NCBI GenBank assembly: GCA_963682025.1
Contig: OY821517.1
Span: forward strand, 301,386,844 to 301,450,843
Length of the DNA: 64,000 bases
DNA from: Cordilura impudica
Taxonomy: Eukaryota > Arthropoda > Insecta > Diptera > Scathophagidae
Reading direction: 5' to 3'
Of the stretch, positions 56,348-64,000 are shown in pieces. A model generated the notes under the pieces. That model had not been told where the DNA came from. It was given only the letters and a program-made list of their open reading frames with translations, and did no database searches. A program made the translations under genes and the position numbers. Position 1 is the stretch's first letter. The number at the start of each line of letters is the position of its first letter.

Positions 56348-57340
56348 AATGAGAAAAATATCAAAAAATCTTGAAGATGAAATTGTAAGACTAAGCGAAA
56401 AAGGTGATTCATGTCGTAGTATCGCCAAAAAAAAAACTAAAAGTGCGCCATCGAACTATCAGCTTGGTAAGAAAATGGCGGTATGTGGTTGTGGCTGCTA
56501 ATAAGGGAGGTAGACCTAGATTGCCCTCTGACGGAGATGCTCGTTTGGTGGAACGAAATATATTTTCTGGAAACGCTATAACACCAAAAATGGCTGCCGA
56601 AAGTCTGGACAAATTGGTAAGTGACCGTACACTAAGGAGGGCCTTGCACAGAATTGGACTTGTATCTGCTGTGAAAAAAAAGAAACTTGCACTGTCAGAC
56701 AAGAATTTAAAGGCTCGAATTAATTTTTGCAAAACTCATAAATACTGGACAACTAATGACTGGAAACGAGTGATTTGGTCGGATTAAACAAAAATTAAGC
56801 GTTCCCAATCTGATGACATACAATATTGTTGGAAGAGGCCCGGTGAAACCATTCAGCGACACCATGTCAAGCAAACGGTGAAACATGGTGGTGGAAGTGT
56901 AATGGTTTGGGGATGTTTCACTTGGTGGGGCATTGGTCCTCTGGTGAAAATAGAAGGAATCATGAATAAGGAGTATTATCTAAGTATTTTGCAGAATAAT
57001 TTGCCCGTTTTTATTGAAAGGTGCGCCTACCCTGCAACAGAAATAACTTTTCAGCAAGATGGGGATCCAAAACACACTGCCAAAATTGTACAAAAATAGA
57101 TTGCTGAACAAGAATTTCACACAATGAAGTAGCCAGCTCAAAGCCCCGATTTGAATCCTATTGAAAATTTGTGGGCAATTGTAAAAAGAACACTATCCCA
57201 ATACCAACGAGTACCGATCAACTTTTAGCGGAAAGGGCTAATATTCCACCTCAAACTTTTAAAAATCATGTGGAAAGCATTCCTAATCGCATAAAATCTG
57301 TTTCAAAGAAGAAAGGACTTTGGACAAAATACTAAAGAAA
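56348..57340 (+). pseudogene. Tc1-like transposase of the outer nest element, disrupted
   Basis: Starts MRKISKNLEDEIVRLSEKGD at 56348. After a frameshift: GGRPRLPSDGDARLV, GNAITPKMAAESLDKLVSDR, TLRRALHRIGLVSAVKKKK, and WKRVIWSD at the first Asp region, where a stop (TAA, 56785-56787) follows. Next KHGGGSVMVWGCFTWWGIGP, FQQDGDPKHTAK with the second Asp, two more TAG stops (near 57097 and 57130), and SPDLNPIENLWAIVK with the catalytic Glu. Length fits a Tc1 transposase of about 340 residues. Inactive. Confidence 0.85.
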
Positions 57341-57574
57341 AAAGCTTGACGAAAATTTGAAATATGGACAAAACTGGATAAAAGAGGTCAGAATTTGTAA
57401 ATTTTTTTTTTATTAACTTCTTATTGATATGGAGTAATATATTTAGGTTTTTATTGAAGAAGAACGTTTTAGTTTTAGGCTTTAAAAAGGCTTTGTAGGC
57501 TTTGTAATAAAAAAAAATTATAACAAATTTCGAAAAATCTTGAGTTAGTGTATCCACTTTAGTCCACTACTGTA

Positions 57575-58103
57575 TATATTTAAAATTTGTACCTTCTCAA
57601 AAATTTTAAATATACAAGCCGACGGACGGACCGATGGACAAAAATAACAAAATCAACTCGCAAAATTGTTTTCAAAAACATATTGTATTTTATTTTCAAA
57701 CCTTCACTCCATAATGCTGTATGTGCCAACATTTTTTTGTAAATTTTTAAAGGTAAAGGTTTCAAAAAAAAAAAAAAAAAATGGTAACGAGCCGCAGAGA
57801 ATCAAGCCCATACAAAATGGAAGTTGAATAGAAGGAGCCGTCACTTACTTACTACATATAAATATGATCTTCAATATGCTAATTTCAAATATGATTAGAT
57901 TTTTAAATTTTTTTACAAGATGGCCGAAAAGGGGATACAAAGTCCCAAAATAGGGTATTTTTTATATTTTTCATTATATATTATTATTTTTTTTTTTCAA
58001 TTTAATGATTTGTTTGTCCATTGTATGTCAAAAAGATGTTTTTCTAATGTTTAATTAAAAAGTTGCTTTAATTATATAAAATGCTTCCATAATTATATAT
58101 TTA
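57575..58103. other. No gene seen; tiny Helentron-like remnant
   Basis: AT-rich. GACGGACGGACCGATGGAC at 57621-57639 is probably a remnant of the GGAC microsatellite of the Helentron-like family. A-run at 57765-57780. Confidence 0.45.
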
Positions 58104-58463
58104 CTAGCAGATTCCAGTCATTAAAATTCGAGTGATAATTCTAGGAAATTTTATTTTTTCATTAACTAAAGACCCTAAAAGTATGCTAATCAATTATATC
58201 CAATTCACAAATCAACACAAAAAACAAACTCATTTTTATTAGAAACACATTAACAAATACCATTGTATAATTTTATGTATGTGTTAGTAGCAACTTTAAA
58301 TGCAATTTACTCAAAATAAAGGAAAAAATTTAAAAATCTGTAAATCTGCAAAACGGCCAAAAAGAAATACCTTTCAAATACTATACGTTTGGTCCAAATC
58401 GGGATAAAACGGTATAACAAAACATAGATCACAAGAAATCGCCTAGCCTATTAATATTATAGA
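58104..58463 (-). mobile_element. Short Helitron family H2, copy f
   Basis: 360 bp: 3' CTAG at 58107-58104, 5' end TCTATAATATTAATAGGC at 58463. Family body intact (ACACATACATAAAATTATAC inverse). The hairpin is partly decayed. Confidence 0.75.
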
Positions 58464-58637
58464 TACTTCACTAATTACAAAGCAGAGGATCATTAGATAT
58501 AAAGTGAGCGCATGGATGTCTGAGAATTTAATTTTTTTAATATCATACAAAAACAAGTTGTTGAAAGTAAGAAGAAAAGATAAACAAAACCTGCTTGTTG
58601 CAGAGAATCTTAAACGAATATGCAGAGTAACAAAACA

Positions 58638-59118
58638 TCTATAATATTAATAGGCTAGGCGATTTCTTGTGACCGATGTTTTGTTCTACCCTTTCATCCC
58701 GATTTTACCCTAATGTATATTATTTGAAAGGTATTTCTTTTAAGCCGTTTTGCTGATTTACAGATTTTTAAATTTTTTCTTTATTTTGAGTAAATTGCAT
58801 TTAAAGTTGCTACTAACACATACATAAAATTATACAATGCTATGTGTGTGTTTATTAAATTTGTTAATTGTTTGCAATAAAAATTAGTTTGTTTTTTGTG
58901 TTGATTTGTGAATTGGCTATAATTGAACAGCATACCTTAAGGGTCTTTATTTAATGAAAAAATAAATTTCCTAGAATTTTCACTCGAATATCGAGGGCTG
59001 GAATCTGCTCGTAGATATTATGTCGTAAAATCAAAATGCTCAGGGGACCCAAAAAACGTTATATTTGAAATTATGGACTCGATATAAAGTTTTTAGAGCT
59101 TTTTATTTAACAGTCCTG
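58638..59118 (+). mobile_element. Short Helitron family H2, copy g, fused to a MITE piece
   Basis: Starts TCTATAATATTAATAGGC after A. It ends like copy a (CTGCTCGTAGATATTA) rather than in CTAG. From 59022 comes TGTCGTAAAATCAAAATG through AACAGTCCTG, the beginning of the 4-bp-duplication MITE as in copy 1 (from about 7988). Copy a plus MITE and copy g plus MITE thus share one arrangement, with about 50 bp deleted here at the junction. Confidence 0.7.
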
Positions 59119-59305
59119 CATTTAAAATTGCTACTAACACAAACATAAAATTTTTTATTAAATTTGTTAATGTGTTTATTAATAAGTTTGTTATCTTCAT
59201 TCACAATAATAATAAACCAAAAATGTTTGGTTTGTGAATTGGCTAAGTTGAGAAATAAAGTTGCCTAGAAATCGCACTCGAATTTCGAGTGCTGGAATCT
59301 GCTAG
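59119..59305 (+). mobile_element. Short Helitron family H2, copy h (5'-truncated)
   Basis: Only the 3' half, ending in the clearest family terminus: hairpin CACTCGAATTTCGAGTG, then CTGGAATCTG and CTAG before T (59302-59305). Confidence 0.75.
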
Positions 59306-59309
59306 TATG

Positions 59310-59842
59310 AATATATTATGATGAAATTTGGTACGTAAGCTTCTATCGGCCATACGATGAACGCTGTTGCATTTGATGAAAATCGTTTTATGAGATCTAC
59401 TTAAATTGCCATAAGTTCCAAATTATCATATAGATCTCGGTCAAATTGGGTTTGTGTGTGTTTATTACACCCATTAATCAGTAGTCCAAAAATAATCCCT
59501 ATAGGACAATTCTTAGTCATAGGCCCCATATAGAGCTGCTTCCCCCTCTTCACTTAAATCTAGCAAAAAAAAAAAAAAAAAAAATAAATTTTTTTTTAAA
59601 TATAAGTGACTTTTCCAAATATGGTCAGAATCGGTCCATTTTTCGACCTAGTCCCCATATAAATATATTATCGATATGAACTTTTTCATATCTGCAGCCA
59701 AAAAAAATTAATAACAATGCAACTCAAATTTGTTTTATGCTTATTTTCCATATCGAATTAGTTGGACCGAAAGATGGGGTCTCTAAACCATGGTATAGGG
59801 TATCGTATAGTCGGTCTAGACCGACTATAATTTTCTTACTTT
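59310..59842 (+). mobile_element. Helentron-like element, copy K (5'-truncated)
   Basis: From ATATTATGATGAAATTTGG to the palindrome (half-site TATAGTCGGTCT, about 59806-59829) and ATTTTCTTACTTT. The microsatellite half is gone. An A-run and T-run (59563-59600) have expanded internally. Confidence 0.75.
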
Positions 59843-59889
59843 GTTTTTTTTTTTTTTTTTTTTTTTGTTTTGCCTTTCTTTTCGTTACT

Positions 59890-60772
59890 GTGATTTTTGT
59901 CATTGGTGTTAACGATAAAATAATTTGGCAAAGTCCTCGCCCATCATCCACTAGATTCTGTAGACCTCTAAAAATTAACTACTTTTTGGGTTCTATGGTT
60001 TTATTAGGAGAACGATGAATAAAAATTAATCACAAACTAATGTTGGTGATGATTGATGGAAAAGTATGTAACGCTCTAACGGATAAAACATCTACACAAA
60101 AGTGTTACGTTTCAGTGCATAGATTGATCTGTGAAAAGGTAAATATAGAATATTTGCAATTGACCAACCGAAGCCGGGCTTTGGAAACTCTAACGATGGC
60201 AACACTGCCTGACTTTTTTTCAGAATGCCGTTGTTTCTGAACAAAGAATGGACAAAGTGGGCAAAGAATTGTTAGAACGAGTGCATGTGCTACTTATTGT
60301 TGTATCCTGTGGATATAAGATTTGAGTTGAAAAGTAAAAAAACAATACTCATAACACGACCAGCCGTTTCGTTAAGCTCTACCCGTGGTTTTATATGCCT
60401 CCGACATTACATAAATTCTTTATTCAGGGGCCAGAAATAGTATCACATGCATTATTGCCTATTGGCCAACTATCTAAGGAAGGTCAAGAAGCTCAAAATA
60501 AAGATTTTAAAAAGTATAGAGAACGCTATGCGCATAAATGCTGTCGAGAGAAGTCGAATGAAGACATATTTAATAGGTTTCTACTTAGTTCAGATCCATT
60601 ACATACCGCCAAAGGTAAAAGTTGTAAGAAAAAAATTCATCATATACCACAGATGGCACTGGATTTAATAATTTTGCAAAACACAACAGGCGCAGAAAAG
60701 GTTAATGATGATGAATATGAAGATGATGACTATGGCAGTGATCCGTTCCGTTTATCCGTAGTACATAAATAA
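59890..60772 (+). pseudogene. Transib-related transposase relic of a third lineage
   Basis: Plus-strand blocks: IIWQSPRPSSTRFCRPL (parallel to SLHWKNPRPSSVHYCRPI of the other copies), LVMIDGKVCNALTDKTSTQK (second Asp region), a broken GNSNDGNTARLFF region (about 60170-60220), then MPPTLHKFFIQGPEIV, LLPIGQLSKEGQEAQNKDFK (catalytic Glu region) and EDIFNRFLLSSDPLHT, ending at 60772. The first catalytic block is absent. It differs strongly from copies 1 and 2, so it is a separate, older Transib lineage. No CACAGTG ends found. Confidence 0.8.
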
Positions 60773-61561
60773 AACTTATATGATAATTCTTAGTCATTGC
60801 GTCCATATTAACTGTTACTTCAAATTATTATTATTAGCTACAACACAAATCGCTATGAGAACGTTTAATTAAGAAATCAGTTAACTGATTCATACCAATT
60901 GAACCGTTAAATGAATTACTGGACGAAAATAATTTTAGCACCATTAATGGTAATTTTTGGCACGGTACTTTAAGATGCAACCCTAAAATTATTAATATTT
61001 TTTTAAAAATATTTCCACAAGCTCTGATAAAATTTTGAAATTTAATAGCATAAAGTATTAAAAATCGATATACTCAAAAATGCTGCCATTAATTTTTTTT
61101 TTGCTTTTCCAAGTCAGCCCTTTTAAAATCAAGTTGATTGAAAATTTTAGCTTGTTTTTTATGGGCTACAAGCTGCAAAATACTTTAAAATCAATATATA
61201 ATAATGATTTTTTAACTTCTTTAACAACTGCTTGATTACGCACATTTATTAGGGCACTTGCATACAAAATATAATGAGATAATTATAACTTTACCTTAAC
61301 TAAATGAAGGCTTTTAAGAAAAAGGCGAGAGTATCTTTAACATGGTTATTATACTGCAATGTAGATGTTGCATCAGGTAATGTAATTTGGGCATAAAGGA
61401 GCTCTACGAGTTTGTCTCTTGTTGTTTTCATTGTCGTCTTTCATAAACACAACATAATTTTCGAAGTAAAATAACTGAAAGTTTCATTTCAAGTTAGTTA
61501 TTTAATTCAAATTAATAAAATATTTAATATGTTCAACTAAAAGAACACCTAACAAAATTCT
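60773..61561. other. No gene seen
   Basis: AT-rich, no gene or recognised repeat. The start may be 3' sequence of the Transib relic. Confidence 0.45.
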
Positions 61562-61565
61562 TTAA

Positions 61566-62338
61566 CCCTTTCACGACCGAACATAAACTGCTGGAAAATT
61601 TTTACTTTTTTTTTGTGGATTCGTACTTAACGACCCAACATTTCTAAACAAAAATGTCGTCAAAAATATTTTTTTTTTTCAATTCCTTCAAGGAATAAAC
61701 CCATGTCACATATAAGTATATCCCATTGGTCGTCAGCGGTCAAAATTAGTGAACAACTAATTTACTCCGCTCAAAGCAAGTTAGTGATTTTTGTTCTTAT
61801 TTTTTACATAAATAACTGTAGGTTTGGTTTTGTATTTGATGTAAATATTTCAATATAGATCACAGAAAATCGACTACCACTTTTTTAGTTTGTACTAAAA
61901 ATGGAAAGGAAAATCGGACAAACGCAATATGTTCCATTTGTAAAAAACCTTTTTGTTTCACAAAAAAACGTCATTTCTTCGAAGATTTTCATAACTGATG
62001 TTTTGTTTTTGAGATATTTGGAATTAACATTTTTCTAAGCCTTTATATATTATGAATTTTTTTAATTAAATAAAAATATAAAACTATAAAACATCTCTTT
62101 TACCATTGACGACCACTTGGACAAACATGTCCCGTACTGAATTTGCTGAACAATACCCCGATTCCAAAAATTTTGGTGTTTCTGAAAAATAAATAGTGGC
62201 CCATGTTATATCAAAATTTAATGTTATTGGTTCAATAACGTCCGAATTAATGACATCCAAATATGATTTTTAAAAAAATCATAATTTTCAGCTAAAACTA
62301 TCCTCCGGGATATATATATCCCATTGGTGGTGAAAGGG
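61566..62338. mobile_element. piggyBac-type non-autonomous element
   Basis: 773 bp between TTAA duplications (61562-61565, 62339-62342). Ends are CCCTTTCACGACC and the inverse of CCCTTTCACCACC. TTAA target and a terminal CCC are piggyBac features. Inside, ATCCCATTGGTCGTCAGCGG (about 61718) repeats the right subterminal motif. No transposase. Confidence 0.8.
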
Positions 62339-62447
62339 TTAAGCCGCGGCGTAAATTTGTGTACCCTCCGCCTTTGTCGTTTTCAAATTTGAGTGTAGAT
62401 TGAATATGTTTCTTGAATTATAATTTACAATGGTGATAAAAACCTTA

Positions 62448-62733
62448 AGGCCTAGTTACACGCGCGTAACGGTATCGGCGGGAATCAGTTGATTCAGCCT
62501 GTCTTATGAAAAACACACACAAATGCTTACACAACTTAAGCTAAACGTATCGTATAGTTAGCTTATGTTGATTTTAAATTTTTGCTACGTTTGTACGTGA
62601 CATTTGTGAACAGTTGATAAAGTTTGGTTAATTTTACACAGCAACATGCTGGTTCGTTTTTTACGTTCCATAATTGCACTAAATGCCAACATTACGATAC
62701 GATATGATTATATTACAAAAATTTTCTAAGCCT
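62448..62733. mobile_element. PIF/Harbinger-type MITE, copy 3 (diverged)
   Basis: Left end AGGCCTAGTTACACGCGCGT after TTA (62445-62447). The interior shares CGTGACATTTGTGAACAG and AGCAACATGCTGGTTCG with copies 1 and 2. Right end AAGCCT, followed by TTG instead of TTA. The terminal repeats are decayed, so it is the oldest of the three. Confidence 0.7.
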
Positions 62734-63540
62734 TTGGAATCAGGATCACTTTCTGGGTAAATTGAAGGATATGTGTACGCCCGTCTATTTGTCAATATCT
62801 TTTGATCAAATTTGGTTTTTATGCGTAAATTATACCAGCCAACAAATTTTCAATAATACTTTGCCTTTGAGATCTGGCATCACTTTTCCCATGGATTTTG
62901 ACCTCCTTAACACGAATATGAATTTTAAAAATTTTTCTAGTTTTGAGATAAAAATTTTTGAAATTTTATTTTCACATTTTTGGAGGTGCACTACAAAATT
63001 GGGTATATCTTGGGTGTCCCTTGTCCGATCTTCATAAATATTCACACAAATTGAAGATAATTAAACCCTCTACAAACCTTTCCTTGAAAGTTTTCAAATT
63101 GGCTACATAGTTTTGATGCCAGCTATATTTATATATTAAAAAACGTCGTTTTTTCTGTAAAAATTGCCGTGAAAATTTTATATATTGTCGTAGGAAAAAT
63201 AGAAAAAAAAATGTCCACCCCAATTTGATATTTTTTACAAATAGCTGACCCTTTTCCAAAGAAAACAAGCCCCCAATCACAAAAATCCATGGACACTTTA
63301 AGAAGTTATGAAATTTTTAGTAAAAGACTAAAATTTCGCTTTTTTTTAACGATTTTCAGTTTTTTTTAGACTTTTGTTGCTCAAGGCGAAAAAGGGAAGC
63401 ATTTTTTGGTTAGTTTTCAAATCAAAACAATTTCTTACCATAAATATGAACACAAGAAGAAAATTTTCAGAGTTTTAAAATTCGCAAGATAAGAGCGAAA
63501 CCATCAAATAAGAAGCATTAACATAACAGAAAGTTGTCCT
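62734..63540. other. No gene seen
   Basis: AT-rich, no supportable gene. Short frames on both strands at 62762-63280 overlap one another and show no motif. Confidence 0.45.
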
Positions 63541-64000
63541 TTTTCGATAAAAAATCAATTCCACTCGATAGTTGTGCTTTTATTGATAACAAATAACTGT
63601 CGGCTTATCGGCGCGTCTATTCCAAAGGCAAAGAAAACAATAAAATCGCGTCTACCCTCCTTGGAGTCCGGTCAAAATAACCACAACTTTGATGTCGGCG
63701 CATATCTTCCAATTAAACTTTTCATACTTAATGCATTTGAGCGTGGCTTCCAGTGTTTCATAATTTTCTTTTGAATTGACGGCATGAGCGACAGGAATAG
63801 ATGGCTTTTTATTCCCGTTGTGTAAGAGAACGGCCTTTAAGCTTTCTTTATTGCTGTCAATGAACAACCTTCAGTCTTTTGTATTGTGGGTTTCATTTAG
63901 CTCTTCAAATAAACCTAAAATGTCGCTGTAATAACATATTTTTTTGGTTTTCGTGTTAGAACTTTGCAAACTGTTCATGTCGCTTTCTATATATTGATGT
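63541..64000 (-). pseudogene. Unclassified transposon-type protein, family U, runs off the window
   Basis: Minus strand from the right edge: YYSDILGLFEELNE, a stop in place of Trp, then RLFIDSNKESLKAVLLHNGN, KKPSIPVAHAVNSKENYETL, NWKICADIKVVVILTGLQGG (63867-63652) and, after a stop/frame change, FYCFLCLWNR. In full-length relatives this precedes the EWPKR and PPLHIKLG blocks that are found at 4596-5217. The DLKVV and LHIKLG stretches could be parts of a nuclease core, but I do not know the catalytic residues. The N-terminus is beyond the window. Confidence 0.65.

Larger units (their letters stand above)
47128..57572 (+). mobile_element. Tc1-like transposon carrying a LINE and its passengers (outer element of a nest)
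   Basis: The left end CAGTAGTGGATAC at 47128 and the right end (its inverse, ACTACTG at 57572) are both flanked by TA (47126-47127, 57573-57574). A second motif, TTATCCAGTTTTGTCC, stands inverted inside each end (about 56147 and 57364). Removing the LINE block (47276-56111, with one duplication copy) leaves about 1.6 kb, the usual Tc1 size, and brings the inner motif to about 180 bp from the left end, as on the right. This reconstruction is inference but rests on end sequence, TA sites, duplication and spacing. Confidence 0.75.

Noticed and set aside
20600..64000. Male dsx exon and DM-domain exon
   Set aside because: No frame resembling the male start or the zinc module was found on the plus strand.
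1..64000. An LTR retrotransposon or endogenous virus
   Set aside because: No paired long terminal repeats, primer-binding site or protease/integrase motif was seen; all reverse transcriptase relics are of the non-LTR type.

Overview
This is a 64 kb piece of an AT-rich insect genome, almost certainly a higher (brachyceran) fly. The evidence is three spliced exons of the sex-determination gene doublesex (dsx), whose female-specific C-terminus is nearly the Drosophila one. Around them lie fly-type mobile elements: jockey/CR1-like LINEs, Tc1/mariner, Transib, Helitrons and Helentron-like short elements, and tRNA-derived SINEs. The species cannot be read from the sequence. A calyptrate fly is my guess.

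The only host gene I recognise is dsx on the + strand at 19.26-20.6 kb. It has a common exon for the dimerisation domain (19261-19392), an unexpected in-phase 114-nt exon-like segment (19560-19673), and the female-specific exon (coding part 19875-19966). In the female 3' UTR lies an array of 13-nt Tra/Tra2-type splicing-enhancer repeats (20333-20560). Neither the DM-domain exon upstream nor the male exon downstream is visible, so the rest of the window is probably dsx intron filled with transposons.

Region by region. 0-7.5 kb: LINE fragments (one split by a Helentron-like element), a PIF/Harbinger-type MITE, an unclassified transposon protein relic and a Tc1 relic. 7.5-9.0 kb: a short Helitron beside a three-level MITE nest. 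11.5-15.2 kb: a nearly full-length LINE with three stop codons in ORF2. 15.5-18.5 kb: a foldback element, Helitrons and a minisatellite. 18.9-20.8 kb: a SINE and dsx. 20.8-27 kb: a DDE transposase relic, a second SINE and a complete-ended but mutated Transib (23028-26326). 27-40 kb: many Helentron-like copies, a LINE split by a MITE and a Tc1 element. 40.36-41.62 kb: a mariner with an intact 361-codon gene. 47.1-57.6 kb: a nest in which a Tc1 element holds a LINE, which holds a Helitron (itself carrying a MITE) and a second Transib. 57.6-64 kb: more short Helitrons, a third Transib-related relic, a piggyBac-like MITE and the edge of another unclassified transposon gene.

The two observations most worth following are the extra in-phase exon candidate inside the sex-specific part of dsx, and two Transib (RAG1-related) copies whose ends carry a CACAGTG heptamer and an A-rich nonamer spaced 22/23 bp, like a recombination signal sequence, with exact 5-bp target duplications.
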